Part shown: piece after piece, positions 17,960 to 27,023 of the stretch
How positions within the stretch are numbered: position 1 is the stretch's first letter
Layout of the letters: each line of letters opens with the position of its first letter
Assembly (NCBI RefSeq): GCF_000282635.1
Contig: NZ_AKIW01000033.1
Coordinates: 124,001-188,000 of the forward strand
Direction of reading: 5' to 3'
Length of the DNA stretch: 64,000 nucleotides
Source: Variovorax sp. CF313
Lineage (GTDB): Bacteria; Pseudomonadota; Gammaproteobacteria; Burkholderiales; Burkholderiaceae_C
Made by a program: the position numbers and the translations under genes
The notes under the pieces: model-generated
Told to the model about the DNA's origin: nothing
The model's database searches: none
The model's input: the letters and a program-made list of their open reading frames with translations, nothing else

Positions 17960-18604
17960 TCAGCGTTCCTGCGCCACGGGCGCATCGGCCGTCATGCCGA
18001 GCCGGCCCATCCACACGGCAAGCGCCTGCTCGTCCGGCGTGCCCGCGCTGTAGACCGCGTGCATCGCGGCATGCGACTCGCGGCGGTGCTGGTTGAGCTT
18101 GACCTTGCATTGCAGCGCCGTCACGCGCAACTCGAAGCCCGTGATGCCGGCCAGCATCTTGAGCTGGAATTCCTCGCCCAGGTCGCGCCACTGCTGCGCA
18201 TAGGCGGGCTCGTGGTCGCCGATGAGTTTCTTGAGCAGCGCGTCCTTGTCCGCGGACTCCTCGATCAGCCGGGCCTCGACGGTGCAGTGCACGGCCAGGT
18301 AGTTCCAGGTCGGCACGCGGGCCAGGTCAGGGTACACCGAAGGTGACAGGTACGAATGCGGACCGAGGAAGGTGACGACCGCCTTGGGGTGCGCCTGCAG
18401 GTAGCGCCAGTGCGGATTGGGCTTGGCGCAATGCCCCAGCAGCACCAGTTCGTCGCCTCCGCGCGGCTCGGCCACGAGCGGCAGGTGCGTGACGTACGGC
18501 AACCCGTCGTCGTCGTTCGAGATCAGGCTCGCGAACGGGTGCGAGCGCATCAGCTCCAGCGCGATGGCCGGGTCCTTGGCATTGAACTGCGGGGGCATGT
18601 ACAT
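17960..18604 (-). CDS. PaiB-like FMN-binding (split-barrel) protein
   Basis: This 214-residue protein resembles the PaiB/FMN-binding negative regulator family, a pyridoxamine-phosphate-oxidase-like split barrel. Typical blocks are an opening MYMPPQF, HLPLV, GHCAKPNPHW, VTFLGPHSYLSPS and VPTWNYLAVHC. The name 'transcriptional regulator' is inherited from Bacillus, where it was assigned genetically; no DNA-binding domain is visible, and a flavin- or haem-binding role is equally likely. It is the first gene of the paiB-small membrane protein-tadA-ldcA run. Confidence 0.83.
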   Translation of the reverse strand: MYMPPQFNAKDPAIALELMRSHPFASLISNDDDGLPYVTHLPLVAEPRGGDELVLLGHCAKPNPHWRYLQAHPKAVVTFLGPHSYLSPSVYPDLARVPTWNYLAVHCTVEARLIEESADKDALLKKLIGDHEPAYAQQWRDLGEEFQLKMLAGITGFELRVTALQCKVKLNQHRRESHAAMHAVYSAGTPDEQALAVWMGRLGMTADAPVAQER

Positions 18605-18649
18605 GGGCGTTTTTCCTCGTGGCGAGGCCCGATTGTCCCCGAGCCGCCC

Positions 18650-19348
18650 CTATCTTGTACGCGGCGCCTCCAGCAGTTTCACCATCGCGGTGTAGCCGCG
18701 CGCCTTGGCCAGCTGCAGCGGCGTGTTGCCCTGGCGGTCGGTCAGCTTGAGGCTGGCGCCGGCATCGATCAGCGCGGCCAGCGTGCGCTGATGGCGCGGG
18801 CCGCCGTCGCCGAGCACGATGGATTCGATCACGGCCGTCCAGTGCAGGTTGTTGACGTGGTCGAGCGGCGCACCCGCGGCGATCAGCCGCCGCACCACCT
18901 CGTCGTGCCCGAGGTGCGCGGCCGCGATCAGCGCGGTGCCGTCGTAGCGGCTCGTGGTCTGCCCGGCCTTGGCGCCGAGCGACAGCAGCAGGGAAAGCGT
19001 CGGCGTGTCATCGGCCACCGACGCGATGGTGACGGCGTCGTAGCGGTCGTCGTCTAGCAGGTCGAGGTTGGCGCCGGCCTTGGCCAGCAGCTTGATCGCC
19101 TCGCGCTGCCGCGCATGCGTGGCAACATGCAGCGGCGTGCGGCCGCGCGTGTCGCGCGCATCGAGGTTGGCGCCCGCGGCGGCCAGCGCCTTCAGCTTCT
19201 GCAGGTCGCCATGCCATGCAGCCTGGTGCAGTCCCTCGTAGGCCAGCACCTCCGCTGCCAGCGGCGGCACCTGGGCGAGCGCGCTGATCGGCACGCCCAA
19301 CCCGAGCGCGATCGCCAGCACACCCGGCCAGATGCCGCGCGCCTTCAT
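18650..19348 (-). CDS. Exported ankyrin-repeat protein
   Basis: This 232-residue protein has an N-terminal signal peptide (MKARGIWPGVLAIALGL..., cleavage after ALA near residue 26) and about five ankyrin repeats filling the rest: GLHQAAWHGDLQKLKALAAAGA, RTPLHVATHARQREAIKLL, and so on to NTPLQLAKARGYTAMVKLL. Ankyrin repeats bind protein partners, and the signal peptide places it in the periplasm. Its ATG overlaps the stop of the upstream haem-binding-like gene by one base (TGATG), so the two are probably made together and may interact. Confidence 0.85.
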   Translation of the reverse strand: MKARGIWPGVLAIALGLGVPISALAQVPPLAAEVLAYEGLHQAAWHGDLQKLKALAAAGANLDARDTRGRTPLHVATHARQREAIKLLAKAGANLDLLDDDRYDAVTIASVADDTPTLSLLLSLGAKAGQTTSRYDGTALIAAAHLGHDEVVRRLIAAGAPLDHVNNLHWTAVIESIVLGDGGPRHQRTLAALIDAGASLKLTDRQGNTPLQLAKARGYTAMVKLLEAPRTR

Positions 19349-19857
19349 CAGAGCAGGCCCTTGACCTTTTCCAGCGCCGCGTTGGCGCACTGGTCGTCGA
19401 GGTGGCCGCCGGGTGCGCCGCCCACACCGACCGCGCCGATCACTTCATTGCCCGACTTGACCGGCACGCCGCCGCCCAGCAGCAGGAAGCCCGGCAGGTA
19501 GACCAGATTGGCCGCACCTGCGTTCTTCTGCGCGCCTTCCATCATGGCCTGCGTCGGGCTCTTGGCCGAGGCCGAGGTCCAGGCCTTGCGCTCGCTCGAA
19601 GCCAGCGTGTGCGGGCCGGCGTTGTCGGCGCGCTGCACGGCACGCACGGTGCCGGCGCGGTCGACCACGGTGGCCGCCACGTTGTAGCCGTTGGCCGCGC
19701 AGGCGGCCACGGCTTCGGCCGCGATCTGGTTGGCCAGCGCGAGCGAGATGTTCTTTTCGGTGCGCACGGCCGAAGCCGCGGGTGCGGGCGTCTGGGCCTG
19801 GACCGCGGAAGCGGCAAGCAGGACGGCGAGGCCGCCGAGGCGAAGGATGGAATGCAT
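19348..19857 (-). CDS. Exported GlcG/HbpS-family protein (possible haem binding)
   Basis: This 169-residue protein has a signal peptide (about 1-22, after VQA) and a GlcG/HbpS domain (about 35-165) recognisable from VVDRAGTVRAVQRADNA and the glycine-rich GFLLLGGGVPVKSGNEVIGAVGVGGAPGG region. Family members in Streptomyces bind haem and partner a two-component sensor; here a sensor kinase and regulator lie about 120 bases upstream on the same strand. The ATG at 19857 was chosen because the signal peptide starts there; the frame is open 27 codons further up. Confidence 0.8.
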   Translation of the reverse strand: MHSILRLGGLAVLLAASAVQAQTPAPAASAVRTEKNISLALANQIAAEAVAACAANGYNVAATVVDRAGTVRAVQRADNAGPHTLASSERKAWTSASAKSPTQAMMEGAQKNAGAANLVYLPGFLLLGGGVPVKSGNEVIGAVGVGGAPGGHLDDQCANAALEKVKGLL

Positions 19858-19975
19858 TGTTCGTTTTCTCCAGTGGATGCGGGTGGTTGCGCCGGCTGTT
19901 GCCGACGGCTGCGCCACTGTAGAAAACCCGGCGCGCAACGGCCATTCGTACGGCTACGCGCGGTGCTCCGTAGTT

Positions 19976-20614
19976 CTACGGAGCGCTGTCCACCAGCACG
20001 GCGTAGCGCCGGATCAATTGCGCGAGCGAATCGCAGCCGAGCTTGGCGAACAGGTTGGCGCGGTGCGTCTCGACCGTGCGCGGCGACAGCGCGAGCGTGC
20101 GCGCGATCTCCTTGTTGGTCAGCCCCTGCACGATGAAGGCGAGCACCTCGCGCTCGCGCTCCGACAGCTGAGCCACCCGCTCGCGCGCGGCGTTGTCCGC
20201 CTGCGAGCGTTCGCGCGAGCGCACGTGCTGCCGCACGGCCTGCTGCAGCGCTTCGAGCAATTGCTCGTCGTCCACCGGCTTTTCGAGAAACTCGGCCGCG
20301 CCGGCCTTGAAGGCGCGGCGGCACATCTCGACCGTGCCGTGGCCGGTCAGCATGATCACGGGCTGGTCGACGCCCTGCGCCACCAGACGGTCGAGCACCG
20401 TCAGGCCACTGATACCGGGCATGCGCACGTCGAGCACGATGGCGCCGACACTCGCGCGGTCGAACCCGTCGATAAAGGCCTGCGGGTCGGCCCAGGCCTG
20501 AACGCGCAGGCCGACCGTACCGATCAGCAGCGACAGGCTGTCGCGCACCGCCTGGTCGTCGTCGATCAGGTGGACCAGCGGAGATTGCGGTGGATGGATG
20601 CTCGGCGTGTTCAT
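19976..20614 (-). CDS. Two-component response regulator, FixJ/DctR type (REC-LuxR HTH)
   Basis: This 212-residue protein has a receiver (about 12-130) with DDD at 18-20, D62 in VLDVRMPG and the conserved Lys in FLEKPVDD, followed by a LuxR-type helix-turn-helix (about 147-205) with LSEREREVLAFIVQGLTNKEIA and SPRTVETHRANLFAKL. It is a DNA-binding activator controlled by the kinase whose stop overlaps its ATG (ATGA). Targets are unknown; the nearest candidate downstream unit is the haem-binding-like/ankyrin pair. Confidence 0.9.
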   Translation of the reverse strand: MNTPSIHPPQSPLVHLIDDDQAVRDSLSLLIGTVGLRVQAWADPQAFIDGFDRASVGAIVLDVRMPGISGLTVLDRLVAQGVDQPVIMLTGHGTVEMCRRAFKAGAAEFLEKPVDDEQLLEALQQAVRQHVRSRERSQADNAARERVAQLSEREREVLAFIVQGLTNKEIARTLALSPRTVETHRANLFAKLGCDSLAQLIRRYAVLVDSAP

Positions 20615-22089
20615 GGAGACGGTGCGACCAGCGGCAGCAAAAGAGTGAAGCGCGCGCCGCGCGGCGAGGCGTTGGCCGCGCTCAGGCTGCCGCCCATGCC
20701 GCTGGCCAGGGTTTCGCTGAGGCTCAGGCCGAGGCCCAGTCCGCCTTCGCGCGTGCTGAAAAAGGGCTCGAAGAGGCGCGGCAGGGCCTCGGGGGCGATG
20801 CCGCGTCCGTTGTCGGTCACGGTCAGCACGCCCTCCTGCCCATTGCGGCCGACCGAGACGACGAGGCGCCGCTCGGCCGCCGGCACGAGCTCGAGCGCCT
20901 GAAGCGCGTTCATCAGCAGGTTGTGCACGATCTGCTCGAGAGCCACGGTCTCGGCCTGCACGCGCACCGGCGCCTGCGCGGCGGCGTCGAACTGCGCGTT
21001 GATCGTGTGCTTCGCGAACTCCGGCGCCAGCAGGTGCATGGCGCTGCGCACCACCTCCTGCAGCACCAGCGGCTTCGCGTCGCCCGCGGCCTCTGGACGC
21101 TCGATGACGCGGCGCAGGCGTCCCACCACGCTGGCCGCGCGGCGCGCCTGCTCGACGGCCTGCCCCATCGCGTCGCGCGCCGTGGCCAGGTCCGGTGGCT
21201 CGTCGCCGAGCAAACGGCGCGCGGCCTGCACGTTGGCCAGCACCGCCGTGAGGGGCTGGTTGAGTTCGTGCGCCAGCCCGGCAGACAGTTCGCCCAGCGC
21301 ATTGAGCCGCGCGACCTGCCCGAGCCGCAGCAGCTCTTCGGCCCGCCGCCGCGCCACGCGCTGGCGCTGCGCGGTCCACAGGCCTACCAGCAGCGCAGCC
21401 GCGGCCACGGCCCAGCCAGCGATGCCGCGCCACGGCAGCTCGCCCCATCCCACCTGCCGCTCGGCCACGAGCTCGAAGGGCTGGCTCGGCGAGGCCAGCG
21501 CCTTGGTCAGCCCGAAACGCCATCCGTTCGTGGCCGGTGCACCGGGTTGCAGCACGAGTTGCTGCCCGTCGCGCTGCAGGCTCACCCTCACGGGGCTGCG
21601 CTGCGGGTTCATCGGCCAGTCGCGCCACGGCACGGAGCCGGCCAGGTCGATGTCGAGTGCGTAGCTGAACGGCGTGGCGCCGATGACGAGCATATAGCGG
21701 CCATGAGCCAGGTCGAGCGCGGCCAGTTCGGGGCGCTGCAGGCTACGCGAACGCGCCTCGGCCGCGGCCAGTGCGCCGGCCTGCGCGCCGTCTGCCCAGG
21801 GCTCGTCGCGGTCGCGCCGCTGCACGCGCAGGATGGACGAATACACCGAAGGCAGGCGCTGCTCCGGATGGTCCGCGCCGGTGCTGGGCTCCAGCAGCGC
21901 GAGCGTGGCCAGCACGGCGTCGTACTGCACCATCTGCTGGCTCATGAGCCGGTGCGCGATGCGCACATCGGTCTCGAAGTCCTGGTGCACCTGCGCCAGT
22001 TCGGCGCGCGCGAGCCACACCGCGCCAGCGGCGGTGAGCACCAGCCATGCCAGCCACCAACCACCCTGCGTGCGCAACCACTGTTTCAT
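20611..22089 (-). CDS. Membrane sensor histidine kinase, DctS/FixL-like
   Basis: This 492-residue kinase has two transmembrane segments (about 11-29 and 222-239) enclosing a periplasmic sensor region of about 190 residues with no recognised motif. The cytoplasmic part has the dicarboxylate-sensor-type H box, H274 in GLAHELNQPLTAVLANVQA, and a HATPase domain with DNGRGIAPEALPRLFEPFFSTR and GLGLGLSLSETL. The ATG at 22089 starts just before the first membrane helix; upstream in-frame residues are Arg/Pro-rich and were rejected. It overlaps the regulator gene by 4 bases and lies 62 bases from the divergent DUF72 gene. Confidence 0.9.
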   Translation of the reverse strand: MKQWLRTQGGWWLAWLVLTAAGAVWLARAELAQVHQDFETDVRIAHRLMSQQMVQYDAVLATLALLEPSTGADHPEQRLPSVYSSILRVQRRDRDEPWADGAQAGALAAAEARSRSLQRPELAALDLAHGRYMLVIGATPFSYALDIDLAGSVPWRDWPMNPQRSPVRVSLQRDGQQLVLQPGAPATNGWRFGLTKALASPSQPFELVAERQVGWGELPWRGIAGWAVAAAALLVGLWTAQRQRVARRRAEELLRLGQVARLNALGELSAGLAHELNQPLTAVLANVQAARRLLGDEPPDLATARDAMGQAVEQARRAASVVGRLRRVIERPEAAGDAKPLVLQEVVRSAMHLLAPEFAKHTINAQFDAAAQAPVRVQAETVALEQIVHNLLMNALQALELVPAAERRLVVSVGRNGQEGVLTVTDNGRGIAPEALPRLFEPFFSTREGGLGLGLSLSETLASGMGGSLSAANASPRGARFTLLLPLVAPSP

Positions 22090-22151
22090 GGCGCGGATTG
22101 TGCCCGGCGCGGCGAGCCTGTCCGGGGTTGGCCGAGAATGCGGGCCCAGAC

Positions 22152-23234
22152 ATGGCTGACGTACAGGACTCTCTTTTTCCCGATCTTCCGCGCCCTGAAG
22201 AGGCGTCAGCGGCCGCGCCGGCGCCCGCCAAGGCGGAAGCCGAACCGCCCGCGAAGAAGAAATCGCACACCGGCACGGTCGAGCCCGCCCCCACCGATCC
22301 GGCACTGGTCGAGCTGGCCGCTGCGCTGCCGCCCAAGCTGCGGCTCGGCACCTCGTCGTGGAGCTATCCGGGCTGGGCCAACCTGGTTTGGGATGGCGAA
22401 TATGCCGAGACCGTGCTGTCGAAGAACGGCCTCTCCGCGCTGGCGAAGCACCCGCTGTTTCGCACCGTGAGCCTGGACCGCAATTTCTACCGCGCCCTCA
22501 CCGCCAGCCAGTACGCACGCTACGCGGCAATGGTGCCGGACGACTTCCGCTTCGTGGTGAAGGCGCCGAGCCTCGTGACCGACGCCACCGTGCGCGACGA
22601 AAGCGGCCGCGGCATGCAGGCCAACCCCGTGTTCCTCAGCGCCGAGATCGCGCGGCAGGAGTTCGTGCTGCCCGCGCTCGAAGGGCTGGGCCATCGCATC
22701 GGCGCGCTGGTGTTCCAGCTGAGCCCGATTCCCGGCCACCTGCTGGCCGACCAGCCCGCGCTGCTGGCGCGCATCGCCGAGATGCTCGACTCGCTGCCCG
22801 ACCTCGCATCGGTCGCGCCCGATGCGGTGATCGCCGTCGAAGTGCGCGACCCGCAGCTGCTGAACCCCGCCTTCGCCGAGATGCTGCGCAGCGTGCGTGC
22901 CACCTTCTGCATGGGCCTGCACGCCAAGATGCCCCCCATCGAGGAGCAGTTGCCGATGCTGCGTGCGCTGTGGCCCGGTCCGCTGGTGTGCCGCTGGAAC
23001 CTGCACCGCCGCCATGGCCGCTTCGGCTACGAGGACGCAGAAAAGCTCTACGGCCCCTTCGACAAGATCGTCGATCCCGATCCCGAGACGCGCGCGGCGC
23101 TGGCCAAGGTGATCGCGGGAACCACGCGCGCGGGCCAGAACGCTTTCGTCACCGTGAGCAACAACGCAGAAGGCTGCGCGCCGCTGACCATCGCCCAACT
23201 GGCACGCGACCTCATCGGCCTGCCGTCGCGCTAG
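22152..23234 (+). CDS. DUF72 family protein
   Basis: This 360-residue protein has a charged Ala/Pro/Lys-rich N-terminal extension (about 1-60) and then the DUF72 TIM-barrel-like domain, with the opening LRLGTSSWSYPGWANLVW, YPNVVSLDRNFYR-like block TVSLDRNFYR, FRFVVKAPSLVTD, and VSNNAEGCAP near the end. The biochemical role of DUF72 is not firmly known to me. Its stop codon overlaps the stop of the convergent ridA-like gene within one CTAG. Confidence 0.85.
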   Translation: MADVQDSLFPDLPRPEEASAAAPAPAKAEAEPPAKKKSHTGTVEPAPTDPALVELAAALPPKLRLGTSSWSYPGWANLVWDGEYAETVLSKNGLSALAKHPLFRTVSLDRNFYRALTASQYARYAAMVPDDFRFVVKAPSLVTDATVRDESGRGMQANPVFLSAEIARQEFVLPALEGLGHRIGALVFQLSPIPGHLLADQPALLARIAEMLDSLPDLASVAPDAVIAVEVRDPQLLNPAFAEMLRSVRATFCMGLHAKMPPIEEQLPMLRALWPGPLVCRWNLHRRHGRFGYEDAEKLYGPFDKIVDPDPETRAALAKVIAGTTRAGQNAFVTVSNNAEGCAPLTIAQLARDLIGLPSR

Positions 23235-23725
23235 CCGATGTACTGCTTGGCGGCGACCGTCATCTCGACTTCGACCGTCGCATTCTTCGGCAGTGCATAC
23301 ACGCCGACCGCCGTGCGCACGTGCACGCCGGCCTCGCCGAACACACGGTGCAAGAGGTCGGAAGCGGCATCGGCCACTTCGCTCTGCTGCGTGAAGTCGG
23401 CCGTGCATTGCACGAACACGCCCACGCGCAAGACCTTCTCGATGGCATCGAGCGAACCGAAGGCCCTGCGCAGCAGCGCCAGGCTGCGCAGCGTGCAGAT
23501 CTGCGCGCCTTCGCGGGCCTTGTCGAGCGACACTGTGTCGCCGACGCGGCCGGTGACCACCACCGTGGTGCCCACGCGCGGCACCTGGCCGCTGAGGTAG
23601 ACCGTGCGGCCGCCGCGCACGAGCGGCACGTAGTGGCCGCCGGCAATGATCTCGCCGTCGAAGCTGTGGCCCAGCTCCGCGGCAATCTGGTCGGCGATCT
23701 GGTCCCGGGTCTTTTCTGCTGTCAT
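23231..23725 (-). CDS. RidA family protein (YjgF/Rid2-like)
   Basis: This 164-residue member of the Rid superfamily is longer than canonical RidA (about 128) and has an N-terminal helix of about 25 residues. Typical blocks are VYLSGQVPRVG, the central CTLRSLALLRRAFGSLDAIEKVLRVGVFV and, near the end, GVYALPKNATVEVEMTV. Canonical RidA hydrolyses reactive enamine/imine intermediates; the catalytic Arg context of the RidA subgroup (R in xGRxAVGV) reads VRTAVGV here, so activity is possible but not certain. It lies 86 bases downstream of the ferredoxin gene in the same direction and may be cotranscribed. Confidence 0.83.
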   Translation of the reverse strand: MTAEKTRDQIADQIAAELGHSFDGEIIAGGHYVPLVRGGRTVYLSGQVPRVGTTVVVTGRVGDTVSLDKAREGAQICTLRSLALLRRAFGSLDAIEKVLRVGVFVQCTADFTQQSEVADAASDLLHRVFGEAGVHVRTAVGVYALPKNATVEVEMTVAAKQYIG

Positions 23726-23811
23726 GGCGCTTCCGTGAAAGGGAGGTTCATTGTCGCCAGCCCTCTCACCGCGCAACAGATACAGAGACTGCAGATCAGC
23801 GGCAGAACAGA

Positions 23812-24132
23812 TCAGCCCTCGAACGCGAGAAACACCCGCCCGCCCTCGATCTTCACCGGGTAGCTGCGCAGGTCTTCGGTGAGCGGCGCGCACATCGCCT
23901 TGCCCGTGCGCACGTCGAAGCGCCCCTGGTGCAGCGGGCATTCGATTTCGTGGCCCTCGAGAAAACCATCGCACAGCCGCGCATGGCCGTGCGTGCAGAT
24001 GTTGTCCGTGGCGTGGATGCCGTCCTCGGTGCCGTAGAGGGCGATGTCGCGCCCCTGCACCTCGATGCCCACCACGTCGTCGGAGGGAATGTCGTCGACG
24101 GCCGCGGCGTCGACCCAGGTCATGGTGCTCAT
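23812..24132 (-). CDS. Rieske [2Fe-2S] ferredoxin of an aromatic-ring hydroxylating system (NagAb-like)
   Basis: This 106-residue electron carrier passes electrons from the reductase to the terminal oxygenase. The Rieske cluster ligands lie in [11 protein letters not shown] and CPLHQGRFD (C-x-H and C-x2-H). The length matches naphthalene/salicylate-type ferredoxins. The ATG at 24132 gives MSTMTWVD; the internal ATG at 24123 is a possible alternative. It is the last oxygenase component in the order reductase, large, small, ferredoxin, 8 bases after the small-subunit stop. Confidence 0.88.
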   Translation of the reverse strand: MSTMTWVDAAAVDDIPSDDVVGIEVQGRDIALYGTEDGIHATDNICTHGHARLCDGFLEGHEIECPLHQGRFDVRTGKAMCAPLTEDLRSYPVKIEGGRVFLAFEG

Positions 24133-24140
24133 GGTCGCTT

Positions 24141-24623
24141 TCAGATGGGATAGATGATGGAGTTCGGGATCATTTCGCTGTCGAACACGCACAGGCGCGA
24201 CGCGAACTTCAGGCCTTCAGGTGTGGGCACCACGGTGTCGATGTAGCGGCCGACGTTGAACACCGTCGAAGGCCCGTCGAGCTTGGTGCGGAACACCGCG
24301 TAGTTGGCCTCGCTGTGGATCGTGCCGTCTTCGTCGACCTTGTGCACCAGTGGCAGGCCAACGACGTGGCGCTGGTAGTACGGATCGTGGAACAGCGTCT
24401 CCTTGATGCCGTAGACCCGGTCTTCCAGCATGCCCCGGCTCTCGAACGAGAGCGTGGCCAGGGGCAAATTGCGCTCGTGGTTTTCACGCGGCTGAAGGCG
24501 GTAGCTGCATTGCTCCGTGAAGAACGCGGGCCACAGGTCCCAGTGACCGGAATCGACCGCATGGGCATAGGCCGCATAGAGGCGCGAGAGCTCCAGGTAG
24601 GCGTTGGCGTCGAGGTTCTTCAT
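24141..24623 (-). CDS. Aromatic-ring hydroxylating oxygenase small (beta) subunit, NagH-like
   Basis: This 160-residue protein has the alpha+beta cone fold of dioxygenase beta subunits, with typical [30 protein letters not shown]-like opening and [18 protein letters not shown] end. It has no redox centre and plays a structural role in the oxygenase. The length equals what I recall for the salicylate 5-hydroxylase small subunit (161). It overlaps the large-subunit gene by 4 bases (ATGA), so the two are coupled for stoichiometric synthesis. Confidence 0.87.
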   Translation of the reverse strand: MKNLDANAYLELSRLYAAYAHAVDSGHWDLWPAFFTEQCSYRLQPRENHERNLPLATLSFESRGMLEDRVYGIKETLFHDPYYQRHVVGLPLVHKVDEDGTIHSEANYAVFRTKLDGPSTVFNVGRYIDTVVPTPEGLKFASRLCVFDSEMIPNSIIYPI

Positions 24624-25876
24624 GCTTCCATCACCTCGCGCCAGTAGCGGTACATGCCGCGAATCAGTGTCTCCGTCACCATGTGGTCGGTGTTCTCCAC
24701 CTCGCGCCCGCCGAGTTCGGCCAGCGTGCGATGGAAGGGCTTCTGCTCGAAGCCTTCCTGCGAGAACTCGATGACTTCGCCGTCATCGGCCGAGACGAAA
24801 CCCGCGGGGCCGAACAGGTTGGCCTGGCGCAGTCGCCGTTGCGTCATCTCCTCGGTGTCGTCCTCGAAGCCGAAATGCGTCCAGACGAAATCGAAGGCCT
24901 CGTGTCCCACGGGCTGGATGTGCCGGGTCGAGACGCTGTTGACCTGCTGCTGGAGGATCAGGCTGGGGAACAGCGTCATCATCACTGCGGTCGGCCCGCC
25001 CCACCAGGGCTCGGGCACGATGTCGAGAAAGCGCGGGTCCTTCAGCTGCATGCTCTCCTTGAAGCTCGACACCTGCGTGACCTGGGCCGCCTTGCCGCCG
25101 GTGCCGCGCGTGGAGATCATCGCGGCGTGGCGGCCGTGCGCGTCCATCTTCAATTCCGACCTGTTGTCGGCGCGCCAGAGCCCGAAGGTCACGAACCAGG
25201 TGTGCAGCAGGCCCGGGTGGTACGGGTCCTTGATGTTCTCCTGCATCAGCTTCCAGTTGCCTGGAATGCGCTGGCGGCTGTAGCCAAGGATGGTGAGCTT
25301 GCGGCCGTCGAACAGGCGGTCGAAGTAATGCAGGATGTCGGGCCCGAGAAAGTCCTCGAGCGACTCGATGCCGTGGTCGAATGATGCGAACACCACGCCG
25401 CCGCGCGAGGCCACCTTGAGCTTGGTCAGGCCGTGCTCCTCGGTCTTGAAGTCGGCCGGCATGCCGCCGTTGACCTTGCCGTCCTGCTTCACGCCGCGGC
25501 GGAATGGCACGCCCTGCAGGTCGCCCTTGAGCGTGTAGTTCCACTGGTGGTAGGGGCAGACGAACTCCTTGCGGTTGCCATGGCGCTCGCGGCAGAACTG
25601 CATGCCGCGATGCGCGCAGACGTTCTCGAAGACGTGGATCACGCCCTCTTCGTCGCGCGACACGACGACCGAACGCTCGCCGATGGCAGTGCGCTTGAAA
25701 TCGCCGGGGTTCGGAATCTCGGCTTCCAGACCGACGTAGCACCAGTGCTTTTCGTAGAAGAAGCGCTGCAGCTCCTTCTTGTGCAGCGCCTCGTCGGTAT
25801 AGGCCATGAAGGGAATGCGACTGCTCTTTTCGCTTTCCCATTTCAATTCGATGGGGAACACGGTTTGCGTGGTCAT
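24620..25876 (-). CDS. nagG: Aromatic-ring hydroxylating oxygenase large (alpha) subunit, probable salicylate 5-hydroxylase (NagG-like)
   Basis: This 418-residue catalytic subunit binds a Rieske cluster (CAHRGMQFC about 86-94, CPYHQWNY about 106-113) and a mononuclear iron in [13 protein letters not shown]. Long stretches agree with what I remember of NagG from naphthalene-degrading Ralstonia, for example [19 protein letters not shown] and [12 protein letters not shown]. The expected reaction is salicylate to gentisate with NAD(P)H and O2. Anthranilate- or substituted-salicylate-hydroxylating relatives are close, so the exact substrate is inferred. No gentisate 1,2-dioxygenase lies in the window, so the product must be used by genes elsewhere. 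Confidence 0.87.
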   Translation of the reverse strand: MTTQTVFPIELKWESEKSSRIPFMAYTDEALHKKELQRFFYEKHWCYVGLEAEIPNPGDFKRTAIGERSVVVSRDEEGVIHVFENVCAHRGMQFCRERHGNRKEFVCPYHQWNYTLKGDLQGVPFRRGVKQDGKVNGGMPADFKTEEHGLTKLKVASRGGVVFASFDHGIESLEDFLGPDILHYFDRLFDGRKLTILGYSRQRIPGNWKLMQENIKDPYHPGLLHTWFVTFGLWRADNRSELKMDAHGRHAAMISTRGTGGKAAQVTQVSSFKESMQLKDPRFLDIVPEPWWGGPTAVMMTLFPSLILQQQVNSVSTRHIQPVGHEAFDFVWTHFGFEDDTEEMTQRRLRQANLFGPAGFVSADDGEVIEFSQEGFEQKPFHRTLAELGGREVENTDHMVTETLIRGMYRYWREVMEA

Positions 25877-25908
25877 CGCGGGTCTCCTTTTTCTCGTGGT
25901 TTCTTGCT

Positions 25909-26898
25909 TCAGATGCCTTGCAGGTAGAAGGCATCGGCGTGGATCTGCTCGGTCGCGAGGCCGCGGCCACGCACCAGCTGGGTCACGGCCTCGACCATCG
26001 GCGGCGAGCCGCACAGGTAGGCGCGCCAGCCATCGAGGTTGCCCGGCCAGTCGGCGCGGATGGCATCGGTGATGAGGCCCACGCGCTGGTTGTTCCTTGC
26101 GGGGCCGGTGACGACCACCACGTGCACATTCAGCCCCGGATGCTGCGCCTGCAGTTCGCGCAGCTCGCCCAGACCGTAGACGTCGGCATCGGAGCGCACG
26201 CCCAGGTAGAGGTGGACAGGCTGTGTCAGCCCGGTCGCTATGGCACCGCGCACGATCGAGAGGATGGGCGCCAGCCCCGTGCCGCCCGCCGCGCAGAGCA
26301 TGGGCCCGCGGTGTTTGGTGCGCAGGTAGGCGGTACCCAGCGGCCCGCTCACGCGCACCGAATCGCCAACGCGCAGCTGCTCGAAGATGTGCGCCGTGAC
26401 CCGCCCGCCGGGCACCCTGCGCACGTGGAATTCAAGCTCGGCGTCGCGGCTCAGTCCGGCCATGGAATACGGCCGCGCCAGATCAGGCGCGAACTGCAGC
26501 TGCGCATACTGCCCCGGGGAAAACTCCAGCGGCTTGTTCGGCTTGAGGCGCAGGCGGCGGATGTCGTGCGTGAGCACGTCGATGCCGGTGACCGTCGCCT
26601 TCAGGATGCGCGCCGGATGCACCACCACTTCGTCGGGCTCCGGAATCTCGATGGCGCAGCTTTCGGTCAGCGTGCTCTGGCAGGCCAGTACGTAGCGCTC
26701 GCCCTGCCCGTCCGGTCGGATCGCGTCCTGGCCGCCGTCAAGCAGCTGGCCCGACACTACTTTGCAGCGGCAGGTGCCGCAGCGTCCCGACATGCAGCTG
26801 TACGACACCGGCACATGGTGTTCCCGCAGCACTTCGAGCAGGTTCGCGCCGGGGCGAACCTCGAGAGTGCGGGCAAGGGGGTGAATGTGAAGGTCCAT
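25909..26898 (-). CDS. Ferredoxin reductase of the oxygenase system (NagAa-like: 2Fe-2S, FAD, NAD)
   Basis: This 329-residue flavoprotein takes electrons from NAD(P)H. It has an N-terminal plant-type [2Fe-2S] domain (about 1-90; [11 protein letters not shown] plus a later CQ), an FAD domain with RPYSMAGL (about 140-147) and an NAD domain with [15 protein letters not shown], ending DAFY. The domain order and length match NagAa/NahAa. It is the first gene of the oxygenase operon and faces the divergent LysR gene across 125 bases. Confidence 0.9.
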   Translation of the reverse strand: MDLHIHPLARTLEVRPGANLLEVLREHHVPVSYSCMSGRCGTCRCKVVSGQLLDGGQDAIRPDGQGERYVLACQSTLTESCAIEIPEPDEVVVHPARILKATVTGIDVLTHDIRRLRLKPNKPLEFSPGQYAQLQFAPDLARPYSMAGLSRDAELEFHVRRVPGGRVTAHIFEQLRVGDSVRVSGPLGTAYLRTKHRGPMLCAAGGTGLAPILSIVRGAIATGLTQPVHLYLGVRSDADVYGLGELRELQAQHPGLNVHVVVVTGPARNNQRVGLITDAIRADWPGNLDGWRAYLCGSPPMVEAVTQLVRGRGLATEQIHADAFYLQGI

Positions 26899-26966
26899 CG
26901 TGGGGTTCTCTTGCGCCGGTGTGGATCCGGCTTGTCTCCGGGCCCGATGATGCTCGGCCCCTGCCG

Positions 26967-26990
26967 ATTGACCAATAGAATTTGGTGAAT
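26967..26990. promoter_or_regulatory. Inverted repeat in the divergent nag-type promoter region, candidate LysR operator
   Basis: ATTGACCAA and TTGGTGAAT form a 9-base inverted repeat (8 of 9 paired) with a 6-base spacer, 33 bases before the LysR ATG and 68 before the reductase ATG. Read on the minus strand it begins ATTCAC, like the NahR boxes I recall. Symmetry and position fit a LysR-type activator site. Confidence 0.6.
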
Positions 26991-27023
26991 CATCTGCATC
27001 ACTGTGCTGAATAAAGGTGCGCC

